Below are positions 13,801 through 25,045 of a stretch of 64,000 nucleotides of DNA, piece by piece. Both the position numbers and the translations under genes were made by a program. The stretch's first letter is position 1. Each line of letters begins with the position of its first letter. This DNA comes from Sitta carolinensis (taxonomy: Eukaryota; Chordata; Aves; Passeriformes; Sittidae). Below the pieces are notes generated by a model. The model did not search any database. It was not told the origin of the DNA and saw only the letters and a list, made by a program, of their open reading frames with translations. The stretch is taken from NCBI GenBank assembly GCA_032173965.1, contig JAVUNC010000019.1:5270501-5334500 (forward strand), in the 5' to 3' direction.

Positions 13801-16800
13801 GCCACTTGCACAGCAGCTCTGCCTAGCCAAAGGCAAGCACTGCAGAAAAATGGGTGAGGAAGGGTTTTTATGATGGATGTCTGGGAGAGGATAAGGGCTG
13901 CCTGAGAGATTCTTCCTCTGCATCAGGCCCTGCTTCAGGGAGCTGAGCAGCACTGCCTTTTTTGTCTGTTGCTTCTGTCCCTGCTCACAGCTCCACATGA
14001 ATGCTGTTCCAGCAGAAAGGAGGGTTCCACATGAAGGGCTTGGAACAATTTGTTTGTTGTGGATGGTATTACAAAGTTTGCACTCTGTTCATTTCTTTCT
14101 GATGTGGCCCTTGTTTCTAACTCATGCCTGGACCATCCTGCTTGGCACAAAATGGCACATCACAGACCCACCCCTCTACTAAACCAGCTCCTGCTCTGTG
14201 CCTTGGTTGTTGTGTATTTGTTTTATGTGAAACTGAGGCTGGAACTTGCTCAGCCTCCCAAATAAAAGATCCTAAGGACTAGGCTACAGCAGAAAACTTC
14301 CCTGGTGTCCCTTGTCCTCTGAGTCTTTGGAGCTGCTCTCACTAGCATGGGCACAAATGCCACTCTCTCTTGCCTCAAGGCAAGTGCTCCCATGATTAGG
14401 TTGGCATCCATCTCTGTCTTAAGAGATCAAAAGCAAACCAGTTTTCTGATCCACATAATTACTTCCTTCCTCCAGGAGACAGTTTAGTGTCTTCCAATTT
14501 TGACACAGCTCTTACAAGCCCACATATACCCTGTCTCAGGGAGCAGTGCTGGTATGTGAGTCCTCTTCTTGGGTATCTGTCCCTCCACACTAGGTCTGGG
14601 AGATAGCCAATAAAATGGTCCATGTATCAGGAGTTTTAAAATGAGGACTCATTTCTTTTTCTTCTTCCAAAACAAGATTCAGAAGCACTGTACGTACCCA
14701 GCTCTCCTTGGCAGACATCTGTTCGGGTAGCTCCTCCAATTATAAACTGAGGGTTGGCACATAACTCCTGAAAAGACACGATTTCAAAGTTTGCATCACC
14801 CTTTCTAGTATGAAAAGTTCCCTTTCCTTGTTCCTTGTTTCAATATTCAAAAACTATTAAACACTTTGAACATGTCTTTAAAAATACATCCTTTCTCCTC
14901 TGTCTGATTAACATGGTCCCAGGACAAAATTTCTTTATTAAATTGAGGGCTGCATGTATGTTTTTTTGAGCACATCCTGATGCCTTTTGCTACTAGGTAC
15001 TGTCAGTGATACTACCGAGAATTTTTGCTACTGTGGAGACAGAGGTGAAAATTCACCTCAGCATTAACATCTTATTTCATCTTGCTGAGCTTTTGGTTCA
15101 AGCAGCACAAGTGAGTTTGTGACTGTGGCTGCTGCCTGTGCCACTGGAACTGTGCTGAGTTTCCAGTGCCAACAGCGTGGAGGATGTTCCCCCACCCTGA
15201 CCCTGCTTCCTGGGAGGCCAAGCACACAAATGCTTTTATTAGCAAAACCCTCCCTTTCTTCCTGGTCCCTTGGGGCCAGCCAAGTGGGTTATGGCAATGG
15301 CTGTCACTCCTATCCCCACTCTGAGCTCTCCAACAACTCATGGCCTATATTAGGAAGTCATTATTGTCCCTCTAGAGACAAAAGCCTTTTCTATTTTTCT
15401 GAGAATTTTCCATGAGCTTCTGGATGGCAGCAAGGAGCAGTTTATAGGCAGCCTAATTTGGCAAGCAGGGTTGAGGACAGCTTAGGCAGTCACTGGCTCT
15501 CCTCAAGAGCAGCAGTTGTCAGCTCTGAGCATCCCGTGGAGACACAGAGACAACCCAGGACTTCTTGTGTATGATGAAGAGCCACTTTGTGAATCTTCCC
15601 TCCAATAGGAATCATCTCAGCTACATCCTTCTGCTTCTGTCCAGTGCAGAGGGATCCAGCAGTTGGCTACCCACCACACAGAAGAAGGTTTTGTGTGATT
15701 TTTTCTCTTCTCCCTCCAAAGTGCTGCATCTGGTGTCAGTTCAGCTGTATATGACTTATTACTCACCCAGCTACCTGTCCTTCCTGAGCCACTCCCAAGT
15801 GCCAAGTGAACCTTTCACACAGCTGAGTTTCCCCTCAGGGGTCCCAGGAGCTGGTCCCTGGCAGGCAGGGCTGGGACATTTAACCCTGTTGGATCTCAGC
15901 CCTCAGTTATTCCTTACCCTGCTATGCTTTTGGCTGTATCTCTGCCTGCAGCAGGCTCAACATTGTTCTTGTACGAGAAACCCGAGTCTGATTTAATGAG
16001 TTTTCTAAGGCTGATCTTCTCCAAGGACAGACAAAGCCAAGGAACACATCCATGGTATTTACTGAGGAAACATCCAGGTGCCAGAGTGAGGTGCTGATGG
16101 ATAAATGGGGTAGTCAGGGTTATTAAACCCAGAGTCACTAAACCTGCAAGTTTCTGTTTCTCACTTTTCAGTGAAAAAAAAAAAATAAAGTCCAAAGCAT
16201 TGAAATGTTCTATTCTTATTCTCCTTTCCACCTGATGGAAGTAAGTAATCTGCAGGGGGGGCGAATCCCTTTTTTTTTTTTTTTTTTAATATTTCTTGAT
16301 GTTGCAAAATGACAAAGAAGAAGTAAGTAAGGAGAGAAATAAATGAGTGAAAAATAAGAGTGCAGAAAAATCCCTGAAGCCCTGATTTCATGACTTGAAA
16401 AAAACCCAACATTTAATCTTTGCTGATGAAAATTGCTTTCTTAGAATCAGAGGCCATTTCTAGGATATACATATTTAGGTAATAACCTTTCCAGTCAGTT
16501 GCTATTTAACTGTTACAGGCAGCTTAAAGTGAGGCAGAGGATTTTATTTAGGTATTAGCCTGATTTCCTGAGGGGCACAGTGGCAAGACCTTGGTGTGGG
16601 CGCTGTTACAAACGATAGTCGACAGCTCCTGGGGTGACACACAGTCTGGCTGGATATATGTGGGGCTTTACATCCATCTCTGGACTTGTAGCTCTCTGGA
16701 GCTGGGATGGGTAGGAAGAAAGCAGGTTGCCATGAAGCACTTACTTATAGGATTCTCTGCTTTAGAGCGGGCTTAGAAGATGATGATTCCTTTTCCCACC

Positions 16801-17188
16801 CCCTTTCCAACCTTGCTTCTGCCATGGAAGTAAAGCAAGATAGAATTAAGAATAAAGACATACAGGAACAGTGGCTATTCAAGCTGGATGTTCAGCTGGG
16901 CTTTGGTTCGAGCTGAAGCCAGTGAAACAGGCAGCGACAGAGCACTCTTACCGTGGGGCGCTTCCAGACTATCCCCTGAGTTTTGAAGGAATATGGTCCC
17001 AGGTCCCGGTAGCCCAGGGCAGAAGGACAGGCTGGGAACTCTTCATCCTTGAACAGTGTGCCGGACTGCAGGCACTGCCGCTTCAGGGCTTCGTAGTCCT
17101 GTTTCAAATACTTGACGGCATTGCTGTTGGAGCCGAGCCCGCCCGCCGCCGCTCGCTCCTGGCACAGCCTGGCCGAGACCGCGGACAT
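129..17188 (-). CDS. CAPN8: Calpain-8 (CAPN8), 5' part, exons 1-9, frameshifted in exon 8
   Basis: Calcium-dependent cytosolic cysteine protease of the classical calpain family; in mammals CAPN8 is mainly a gastrointestinal calpain. Exons on the minus strand: 16952-17188, 14698-14767, 6922-7040, 5326-5459, 4536-4704, 3585-3668, 2696-2781, 1280-1353, 129-289; the rest lies off the left edge. The catalytic triad is present: Cys105 in GDCWLL, His262 in KGHAYS, Asn286 in [13 protein letters not shown]8 rather than CAPN2 is indicated by the GRPEKL and NAPEWNY stretches and by its head-to-head position with CAPN2. Exon lengths 237, 70, 119, 134, 169, 84, 86 and 161 equal those of the neighbouring CAPN2; exon 8 is 74 instead of 75, which shifts the frame and gives a stop at 1296-1298 after 318 codons. 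Either a base was lost in the assembly or the gene is newly broken; all other exons and splice sites look intact. The start was chosen because it gives a 79-codon first exon like CAPN2. Confidence 0.9.
1280..1353 (-). CDS. CAPN8: CAPN8 exon 8, one-base deletion and stop
   Basis: CAG acceptor and GTGAGA donor are good, but the exon is 74 nt where CAPN2 has 75. The first part reads [12 protein letters not shown] in the incoming frame. The last part reads [11 protein letters not shown] plus the split Trp only in the next frame, which is the frame that joins exon 9. One base is therefore missing near the A run at 1318-1321 (minus strand AAAA), and the incoming frame hits TAG at 1296-1298. Sequencing error or a recent null mutation are both possible. 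Confidence 0.85.
2696..2781 (-). CDS. CAPN8: CAPN8 exon 7 with catalytic Asn286
   Basis: 86 nt, TAG acceptor, GTAGGT donor. It encodes [20 protein letters not shown] then [13 protein letters not shown] holds the triad Asn, and GRPEKL is characteristic of CAPN8. Confidence 0.92.
3585..3668 (-). CDS. CAPN8: CAPN8 exon 6 with catalytic His262
   Basis: 84 nt in phase 0 at both ends, CAG acceptor, GTAAGC donor. It encodes [20 protein letters not shown] then YSITGAEE; the His of KGHAYS is the general base of the calpain triad. Confidence 0.93.
4536..4704 (-). CDS. CAPN8: CAPN8 exon 5 (codons 187-243)
   Basis: 169 nt, CAG acceptor, GTAAGA donor. It encodes [30 protein letters not shown] and GSLLGCSID. 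It links protease subdomains 1 and 2. Hand-counted identity to CAPN2 exon 5 is about 71%. Confidence 0.93.
5326..5459 (-). CDS. CAPN8: CAPN8 exon 4, near-identical to CAPN2 exon 4
   Basis: 134 nt, CAG acceptor and a GTACGG donor that splits the last Lys codon (AA|G). It encodes [20 protein letters not shown] and continues to LLEKAYAK, a conserved part of protease core domain 1. It is much more GC-rich than the neighbouring CAPN8 exons and differs from CAPN2 exon 4 at only two adjacent bases (AGG versus GAG, Arg versus Glu). Confidence 0.93.
6759..6860. repeat. A-rich low-complexity tract
   Basis: Run of A-rich simple sequence with (CAAA)-like and poly(A) pieces, 60 bases from the CAPN8 exon 3 donor in intron 3. 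On the gene's strand it is T-rich. Confidence 0.75.
6922..7040 (-). CDS. CAPN8: CAPN8 exon 3 with catalytic Cys105
   Basis: 119 nt, TAG acceptor, GTACCT donor. It encodes [15 protein letters not shown] and then the AGIFHFQ motif. The catalytic cysteine codon TGC is at 7033-7035. By hand count this exon is about 78% identical to CAPN2 exon 3, the normal level for the two paralogues. Confidence 0.93.
10742..10848. repeat. (AT)n / (CATA)n microsatellite
   Basis: Twenty-six uninterrupted AT dinucleotides at 10751-10802, then interrupted TA repeats and about five CATA units at 10827-10847. Likely length-polymorphic; located in CAPN8 intron 2. Confidence 0.95.
12785..12832. repeat. T20 tract followed by (GT)n(GA)n
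   Basis: Twenty T residues at 12785-12804 run directly into short GT and GA repeats. Simple sequence in CAPN8 intron 2. Confidence 0.85.
14698..14767 (-). CDS. CAPN8: CAPN8 exon 2 (codons 80-103)
   Basis: 70 nt flanked by a CAG acceptor and a GTACGT donor. It encodes [20 protein letters not shown] followed by GEL and the first base of Gly103; GGATRTDxCQG is a calpain signature just before the active-site cysteine. Confidence 0.92.
14768..16951 (-). other. CAPN8 intron 1
   Basis: A 2.2 kb intron. It contains a short G run followed by T18 at 16270-16287. Open frames here show no domain and no splice-supported continuation. Confidence 0.55.
16255..16287. repeat. G run and T18 tract
   Basis: A short G homopolymer, then a brief spacer and 18 T residues. 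Low-complexity sequence in CAPN8 intron 1. Confidence 0.8.
16952..17188 (-). CDS. CAPN8: CAPN8 exon 1 (codons 1-79)
   Basis: Starts with ATG at 17186-17188 and ends ACG before a GTAAGA donor. It contains the calpain N-terminal landmarks [34 protein letters not shown] and GIVWKRPT. The preceding in-frame codon region has GTG rather than an earlier ATG, so this start is preferred. Confidence 0.9.
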
Positions 17189-17360
17189 GCTGCCCACCCT
17201 GCCCGGCTGCCTGCAGCGCTGCGGGGCGAGCAGGAGCCGAGGAGGGGCTGGCAGCAGCCCCGGGTGGAGCCAAGCACTGCCCCGAGTGCTCCGGCAGCCC
17301 TGGAGGGAGGAGGCACCAGCAGAGCAAATATGTACCGGGGAGACGGGCGGGAGGCACAGC
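17080..17360 (-). promoter_or_regulatory. GC-rich CAPN8 exon 1/promoter region
   Basis: GC- and CpG-rich stretch that covers the CAPN8 start codon and the 170 bases upstream of it, standing out from the AT-richer flanks. It is the likely CpG-island promoter of CAPN8. No transcription start site can be fixed from the sequence. Confidence 0.5.
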
Positions 17361-19149
17361 CATCGCGGCTGGGATTATGGGCACTGCCTGCTGCTGCTCC
17401 CATGGAATTTGCTCTTTGTGCTGTCCCTTTTTAAAATACTCTTTTAGCAAGAAGCCAGGGAGAACTTTTTGCAGGCAGGCCTGTTAACAGATGGAAAGAG
17501 ACCATGTGCAATCCGTGTGTCAGGTTTAAGGATCAGACCTTTAAAAATCCAGGTGAAGATGGTTCAAAACTCCTTTCCTCCTTCTGAGATCACACTATGC
17601 TGCTGGAGGGTTGTGCAGCCACAAAAACCTGGAGCTGGATATCTTTTGCTACAGCTTACATGGCTATGGAGATGCCATGGAGTTTTAAAGCCAGGGAAAA
17701 TTGAACCCACTTCTGGCTTAAATGACGAGTTTTCTTCGAATGACCCCTCTCTTTGGTACTCTCATAGCAGTATGAATTAATAATTTAATTTATTAGCAAC
17801 AAGAGATGCGAAGTTGATAGAGCTAGAGCTGGCCAGTTGCAGAGGGTGAGATACAACCCAGGAGCATGACCTAGGCCAAAACCAGGAAATTGTTTCACTA
17901 GAGAAGGGAAGCTGGTAAGCCCTGCTACCCCCCTGCAGTGTCACCTTGGGCAGAAGTCACTAAAACGTCCCCAGCTATAAAAACGGGGTCTTGCCTCAGC
18001 TAGGGAGAGATTACCCATCATATTTACAGTCTGCTGGTGGTGTTTCCTGCATATAAAATGTTTACAGGCAGAAAACAAAGAAAGCCTTGGGTTCAAAAGG
18101 CTATATAGACCTTAGGAAATCCTTCTCCTGTTCTTGTAGGGGAAAAACTCCATCCCTACCCTAGCAACCCCATTTTGTACTGACACAGGGGTCCACACCT
18201 CCCTGGCAAGGTGGCTGCCAAGTTTAGGAACTGAAGGAGGAAATATTTTCCATGGAGCATAGCTGCTCTCTGCTGTCCTTCTGCACAATGGCTGGGATTC
18301 CCCAGCAGAGCCACCAGGTGTCCAGCTGAGAGCTGGGTAAACAGTAACTTTGTTTGCCAAGAAGCATGTTTGATGACTACCTCTAGGTAAATTTAGACAG
18401 AAGGTGTGGGGAAGGGAAGAGAGAATTTTTAAGGAATGAAGCCTGATGAGATAAGGATTCCAAACAGAGGCTAGCCGAGTTGCTTGTCTGCAAATATTTG
18501 AAGAGAGTGAATGCGAAGGAGGAAACAAAGTGACTTGGGCAGTTCCAGGCAGTGAAGAGGCTCGGCTGAGGGAATTAATATATCAGTTACCCCAAATTAA
18601 ACTAATTCTGTTGAAATTGAGTAAAGGAAAAGGGTGGCAAGCATTTTATCCCTGTTGCATTTCAGTACTTCCAGGCATGTCTGTGTACTGATCCAGAGTG
18701 AGGAGTGGAATAACAAAAGGTTCAGGGAAGGTTTTTTTCTTTCCAGGGTGGGTTTGTTTTCCTGTCAAATAAACCCACTCAGGGTTACCCACTTTCTTTG
18801 CTCATGAGGCAGATTACTGCTTTCTTCCCCCACCCTGCACCAGTGCCTTGTGCTGAAATTTCCTCTCTTCCTGTGGTCCAGAGGAATGCTCCCACTTTGC
18901 TGTGATTGCTGTAAGCTGCAAGTTCAGCAAGGTTGTTCATGGAAAAGCACAGTGCTCCAGCAACCAGAAAAGGTCATTTTGAACAACTGGAATATTTTGT
19001 TTTCCATGTACTTTTGCAGACATACACTTGATATGCTGTGTGCTCTGCAACTCCAGTTGCCACTAGCTGTGAGCAGGCACAGCAGGGGTGAACCCTCCTG
19101 CATCACCAGAGTGTGACTGGGAAAGACAGATGAAAGGTGGGAGAACCTC

Positions 19150-19563
19150 CCCTCTGGAAACAGGCTGAGAGAACTGTGTTTTTTCAGTCTGGAGAAGAAA
19201 AGGCTCCAGGAAGACCCTAGAACACCCTGCAGTTCCTAAAGGAGGCTAGCAGAAAGCTGGAGAGGGAATTTTTACAGGGTTTGTAGTGATAAGACAAATG
19301 GGAATGTATCTTCAGATTGATGGGGGGGTGGTTTAGATGAAACTTTAGGGAGAAATTCTTCACTGTAAGGATGGTGATGCTCTGGAACAGGTTTCCCGGA
19401 GAGGTTGTGGATATCTCATCCCAGGAAGTGTTCAAGGCCAGGCTGGATGAGCCTTTGGGTGCCCTGTTCTAGTGAAAGGTGCCCCTGCCCATGGTAGGGT
19501 GTTGGAACGAGGTGATATTTAGGGTCCCTTCCAACACAAACCATTCTATAATTCTGTAATTCA
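19150..19563 (+). mobile_element. CR1 LINE 3' fragment
   Basis: About 0.4 kb matching the conserved CR1 3' end: a ctgagagaactg block, a tttttacagggtttgtagtgat-like block, a ggaacaggtttcccggagag block, the tgcccatggtaggg motif, and the terminal ATTCTRTR-type short repeats at 19542-19562. It is 5'-truncated with no coding capacity, as most avian CR1 copies are. Sense direction is plus because the octamer-like tail is at the right end. Confidence 0.88.
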
Positions 19564-22500
19564 ATCAGATTTTAATAATTTCAGATTTCACATTTTGAAA
19601 AAGGCTGAGGACAACCCTTTTCTCTGGGGAGGTTTGGATCAGATGGGAACCCAGTCTGTCCACCACAACTATTTGATCCTAGTGATCTGTCACAGCACTT
19701 CAAATACATTTTCCAAGCTTGATTAGCAGCGGCATGATTTATTTTGTGTAGAATGTGATACACAAGCACCATCTAGAGGATATAAAGGAGATGATGATGA
19801 CTAGTTGACTACAGCAACGGCTGACAGCTGTATTATAGGAGGAAAAAGTTTTAAGGTTACCCATGACTTGAAGACTACTGCTGAAGTGGCATAAACTCCT
19901 AGGGTTAATAGTTCTTACAATTATTATGACTTTTGTTGCTTCTAGGATTTACATATTTTTGCCTGGCTCTTCTTCCCTTCCTTTCTCTCTCCCTCTTGAT
20001 GATAGCAAGAGGATGAGGGAAATAAGAAGGAACCAATTAAATCAGAAAATTGCATCACCTGGGTTTCAAAGAGACTGAAAATTCCATGAAGTCAGGACTG
20101 TTCTGTATATGGGGAAATCTTTAGAAGAAAATAACTGCCAATTACCCAGCCATTTCTGATATGGTTCATTAGAGAGAAATAAGAGGGCTCTCCTGTACTG
20201 CAGCACTTGGCTAATGAGGATGAAATCTGCCTGGCTGTACTGTAGACCCTGCTGCATGAAAACAGATCAGTTTCCTTCTGAGAGCTTGTCTTCTTGTATT
20301 CTAGATGTTTGGGTTCCTACCCACCCCTATCACTGTGAAAATGGAGTGACTATCAATAGGAAGACCATTGGGAGCTATGAAAGCTCCCATGCCTTGTCTT
20401 TGTCTCTAAGATTATTATTTTAGATGTTGCAATATTTTATCCAAGCGTTTAGAGAGGGTAGGGTTGTTATAAGCTGCAGTCTGGCAGGTTCCCTATTGGG
20501 AAACGCATCTGAAATTAGCTCTGATCCTGCTTGGTTGTTTCATAAAAGCCATAAAAGGGTTGGTGCCAGAGGAGGAGGAAGATGATCTCCTGCAGAGGTA
20601 ATGCCTGCACCCCGTGTGTGAAGCTCCACAACACGAATTGATCCAGAATGATGGTTCAGCACTGGGAAGGAAGCTCAGAAGGACAGATGGATTTTGCAGG
20701 ATGACCCAGGTCTTTCTGACACCTCACACTGAACTGGCCAGGGCTGGAGCCACCTTGTGATTTGGAGAAAGCTCAGTACCTCTCCAGATCCCAACCTCAG
20801 ACTGGAAAGCAGTTCCCTTCCTCATGGAACATCACTACTGCTACTGCAAGCCTCTTTCCCTGGGAAGCCACCCTCATGCTAATGAGGACAGGGCAGCTCC
20901 TGGGAAGGAGAACAGGAGCCCAGAAGGTGCATGGGCCCACTCCTTCCTTCCTGAGCTGTTGGCCATTTGTTCCCCAGTATTGATGTACAGTGAAAGGAGA
21001 GAGGAGCAAGAGGGAGGAGGGATGATGCAAGGCAGAGCAGCCCTGAGTTACTCACAATTGCTGGGTGTGGGAACAGGGAAGGACAAGCCCATCCTGCCTG
21101 AAACTCCATGCTGTGAATGGCAGTTGGATGCTCCTTATCCAGAAATAGAATGAGCTGCTGCAGCAACAGCTGAACCACTCACTTGCAGAATGTGAGAGTT
21201 GGTGACTTCTTTGAAGAGCTGCAGGTGTGCAGGGAGATTAAGAAGAAATCCGATTTCTTTTTCCTTCTGAAATTTCCTGGGTTTAGGGAGCCAAGTGGGT
21301 AACTATTCATGGAACTGCTACTTCCACTTAAGAGCATTACACTGGTCTCACAGTCAAAGGGAAATCACCTCTTTCTTTAAAGAAAATGGGCATATTGTGT
21401 GAGTATGTAGAAAATGAAGGAACTGGCTCATGTAGTGCACAAAAGAACTTCCTTCCCTCAAACTGTGGACTCCCATCCCCATCTGCTGCTGGGCTGGAAG
21501 TGGAAGTAGTAGACTTATTAACTTACCTGGCTGAACAGCACCTGACTTTGTGGGCAGGTGCTGTTCAGATGGCTGCTGGGACAGCCAGCTTCCCAGATAA
21601 TAAGAGAAGTTCTGTATTACACCAATATATCCTTGTCCTGTCATTCAACCACATGGGACAGTATGGTCCCTATACCTTTGGGACCAGTCTAAAAAGCCTG
21701 GGTGGCAAATACACATCTTCCCTGCATTACCCGGGTACCTCTTCACTGCTTAATTGAATCCTTGCTGGTTCAGTTTCTTTCTGGCTTTCTTCCCTTCTGT
21801 TCCTCTCCTTTTCCATTTGGCTCAGTCTCAACCCTCATTTCACCACAGAGACTCTAAGAAAACTCTGGTAGGTCTGACTGAGCAGAGCAGCCACACAGGA
21901 GCCTTGCACACACTTGGTCAGGGTCGTTGTCCAACACAGGCTGTCAGCTGCCAGCAGGTTCCAAAGTGGTCTGTGAGTATCATCTGCATAAGAGATAGCT
22001 AAGAAAAACAATGTAATTATATGACAAATTTTCAACCCAGCTCAAACTTCTGCATCTGCTGGAAAATAGCTAGAGCAGAGAAGTTCACAGACCAAAATTG
22101 GTTTTGTGAGCCGGTGAAAACCATTGTTTTGAACTGACTCTGGTTTCCTTTAATCCTGACTTGTAAAACCAGAGAAGTCTGTCCTGTGGCAGCTGTACAG
22201 ATTTGAACCACTGCGTGGAGCCAAAGAAACACTTTTTGAGCAGCTCTACAGCTCCCAGAACCTTCATTAGGATGGATTAGGATGCAACACAGCCCACTGT
22301 GTGTTGAACTCCCAGGTGGTGAGGTGCTGTCTCCTGGCCCAGGAGATGGCCCTGCCCGTGAGATAATCTGAACAGTTGAGCAAAACCATCCTCCAGTGCC
22401 ACTCTGTGTCCTGCTTGAGCTTCAGCACAGCCGTGCTGGAGGCCTTGGCTAAAGGCACACCCTCAACTGAGTGCACACTGCTTAGGGCACAAAAGGTTAC

Positions 22501-23586
22501 TGGACCTGCTGCAGCTCTCCAGCTGTGATTGATTTCCCACGTGCTGCTAAAAATACCATTATTCCCTTCATAAAGAGAGCTCTCCTGACCCATAGGGGAC
22601 AGGAGGCATCTTCAAAGCACAGTGAAGCTGGACTGTGTGTAACAGGGCTGTTTTCTTGCCTGGCCATGATCTACACAGAGAGGTGCTGCTCAGACCATTC
22701 ATATCTAACGTCAAAAAGGTTTTGGGGCCTCCTCTGCTACACTGGGAACAGAATGGGTAATGCTTAGTTCTTTTTCCTGTTCAATGGCAATGGCTTCCCA
22801 TGAACTGTGCAAGTAGGACCTGCACTGAGCTTAGAAAGAGGAATAATAAATGATGAAAGTGCAAAACTAGCAAGCAAACGGACACAATGGTTTGGAATAC
22901 CATGTACCAGCAATGAAGGAAAACTTCCCACCACAACTCAGCAAACGGTACTGCCAGTAGTTTGAGGATCTTCATAATTTTTCAAGCAAAAATGCTCATT
23001 TTAATCAAATAGGATAGCTCCAGACCACTGTTTCAGGCATCCAGGACTTGGAAAACAATGTGCAGAAAGAGGTGCCTGTGCTTCCAGGGCAGCTGGGCAG
23101 CCACTGTGGGTGGTGGGTGCAGCACGAGGGGCTCGCAGCCTCTGTGTGCTGCCCGGGGAGCACTGCCTGGCACCAGCACGTCCTGAGTCAGACTTGAAAT
23201 ATGAAACAAATGGTTTGAATTCTCCTTCGGAGGGTTGCTGTTCTACGCGGGTGCCAGCAGCAGCATTTCAGCCATTCCTGGCAGCAAAACAAAACAGGGA
23301 CGCTCTCTCCCCCCACACCGTGTGTGTTTTAGGAAAACGGGGGGAGCTCACTGTTCGTGGTTTGGGGGTGCGGGGGGTGCAGGCGGGTCCGTGCCGGCAG
23401 CGGCAAAACGCCCGCTGTGGTGACCACCAGCAAATCAAGCTGCAAACGATCTCTGTTACATAAAAGGTTCAAAGTTTTAACAAGGTGACAACACGGAGTG
23501 CTGACATACCATAGTGGGATTTGAGCCCTATTAGGTTTTCCCTTTCTTTGTTTTGGGGTCTGGTTTTTTTGGTTTCTTTTGGGGAA

Positions 23587-23601
23587 GGGGGGGGGGGGGG
23601 G
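23587..23601. repeat. G15 homopolymer
   Basis: Fifteen G residues in a G-rich patch with further G runs on both sides. It is prone to indels and possibly G-quadruplex forming; it begins the GC-rich zone upstream of CAPN2. Confidence 0.85.
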
Positions 23602-23834
23602 CGGGGGAGTTGTGTGTTTTTGGTTTTGTTTTTCTAAACTTAGAGAACTGATAGTTCTACTTTTTACGCGGACAATACCAACTGTTTGAATCGATGCGCA
23701 CCGCGGCCAGAGGGGAGCCGGGGATGGCGCAGGTGTGAAGCTGCTGAGGCGCCCAGGGAGGCAGAGATGCTGCTGCGCGGGACAACGAGCCGGGGACCGG
23801 AGGGGAAGTTTGTGCATCCGCGACTGCCGGGACA

Positions 23835-25022
23835 CGCCGAGCCGAGCCGAGCCGAGCCGGGGGTGCGGCGGGGCCGGGCAGCGGCGTGGCACCCGGGGAA
23901 GGGGAGGGACGACGGGCGGGGCTGTGCCGTGCTGTGCTGAGCCGTGCTGGGGCGGGGCTGTGCTGTGCTGTGCTGTGCTGAGCCGTGCCGGGGCTCTGCC
24001 GTGCTGAGCCGTGCCGGGCTGTGCTAAGCCGTGCCGGGCGGGGCTGAGCCGTGCTGAGCCGTGCCGGGCTGTGCTAAGCCGTGCCGGGCGGGGCTGAGCC
24101 GTGCTGAGCCGTGCCGGGCTGTGCTAAGCCGTGCCGGGCGGGGCTGAGCCGTGCCGGGCGGGGCTGTGCCGTGTTGAGCCGTGCCGGGCTGTGCTAAGCC
24201 GTGCCGGGCGGGGCTGTGCCGTGTTGAGCCGTGCCGGGCTGTGCTAAGCCGTGCCGGGCGGGGCTGTGCCGTGTTGAGCCGTGCCGGGCTGTGCTAAGCC
24301 GTGCCGGGCGGGGCTGAGCCGTGCCGGGCGGGGCTGTGCCGTGTTGAGCCGTGCCGGGCGGGGCTGAGCCGTGCCGGGCGGGGCTGAGCCGTGTTGAGCC
24401 GTGCCGGGCTGTGCTGAGCCGTGCCGGGCGGGGCTAAGCCGTGCCGGGCGGGGCTGAGCCGTGCCGGGCGGGGCTGTGCCGTGTTGAGCCGTGCCGGGCG
24501 GGGCTGAGCCGTGCCGGGCGGGGCTGAGCCGTGCCGGGCTGTGCTAAGCCGTGCCGGGCGGGGCTGAGCCGTGCCGGGCGGGGCTGTGCCGTGTTGAGCC
24601 GTGCCGGGCTGTGCTAAGCCGTGCCGGGCGGGGCTGAGCCGTGCCGGGCGGGGCTGAGCCGTGCCGGGCGGGGCTGAGCCGTGCCGGGCGGGGCTAAGCC
24701 GTGCCGGGCGGGGCTGAGCCGTGCCGGGCGGGGCTGTGCCGTGTTGAGCCGTGCCGGGCTGTGCTAAGCCGTGCCGGGCGGGGCTGAGCCGTGCCGGGCG
24801 GGGCTAAGCCGTGCCGGGCGGGGCTGAGCCGTGCCGGGCGGGGCTGTGCCGTGTTGAGCCGTGCCGGGCTGTGCTAAGCCGTGCCGGGCGGGGCTGAGCC
24901 GTGCCGGGCTGTGCTAAGCCGTGCCGGGCGGGGCTGAGCCGTGCCGGGCGGGGCTGAGCCGTGCCGGGCGGGGCTGAGCCGTGCCGGGCTGTGCTAAGCC
25001 GTGCCGGGCGGGGCTGAGCCGT
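23835..25022. repeat. GC-rich decamer minisatellite upstream of CAPN2
   Basis: Short gagcc repeats begin near 23837. From 24001 to 25020 the sequence is 102 decamers in perfect register with no frame-breaking indel. The main types are gtgccgggcg, gggctgagcc, gtgccgggct, gtgctaagcc, gggctgtgcc and gtgttgagcc, combined into 20-, 30- and 50-bp higher-order units. The array ends 25 bases before the CAPN2 start codon, so it must lie in the promoter and/or 5'UTR. The GC and CpG content is extreme, with repeated GGG/GGGG runs and GGCTGAGCC partial palindromes. Confidence 0.95.
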
Positions 25023-25025
25023 ACC

Positions 25026-25035
25026 GGGGCGGGGC
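25026..25035 (+). promoter_or_regulatory. GC box (SP1-type) before CAPN2 start
   Basis: A ggggcggggc GC box sits ten bases upstream of the CAPN2 ATG, directly after the decamer array. This suits a TATA-less CpG-island promoter, but a site so close to the start codon may be transcribed 5'UTR rather than an active element. Confidence 0.45.
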
Positions 25036-25045
25036 GGTGTTGGCG

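Larger units (their letters stand above)
7041..14697 (-). other. CAPN8 intron 2
   Basis: A 7.7 kb intron between exons 3 and 2. Apart from the AT/CATA microsatellite and a T20 tract I see no coding exon, retroposon with recognisable ends, or RNA gene. Confidence 0.6.
17361..23834. other. CAPN8-CAPN2 intergenic region
   Basis: Space between the two divergent calpain genes. The CR1 copy at 19150-19563 and a G15 run at 23587-23601 are the only elements I recognise. No coding exon is supported; enhancers or a non-coding transcript cannot be judged from sequence alone. Confidence 0.5.

Noticed and set aside
15565..15996. 143-codon plus-strand open frame in CAPN8 intron 1
   Set aside because: No recognisable domain, no coding-type composition, and it lies antisense in an intron; consistent with chance.
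20560..20600. Possible acidic exon-like stretch (PEEEEDDLLQR) followed by gtaatg
   Set aside because: No acceptor with a continuing frame, no related gene recognised, and it lies in the intergenic region; likely chance.
23329..23892. Minus-strand open frame of 187 codons in the GC-rich zone upstream of CAPN2
   Set aside because: It crosses the G15 run (a poly-Pro stretch in translation) and low-complexity sequence, with no domain, splice or start context.
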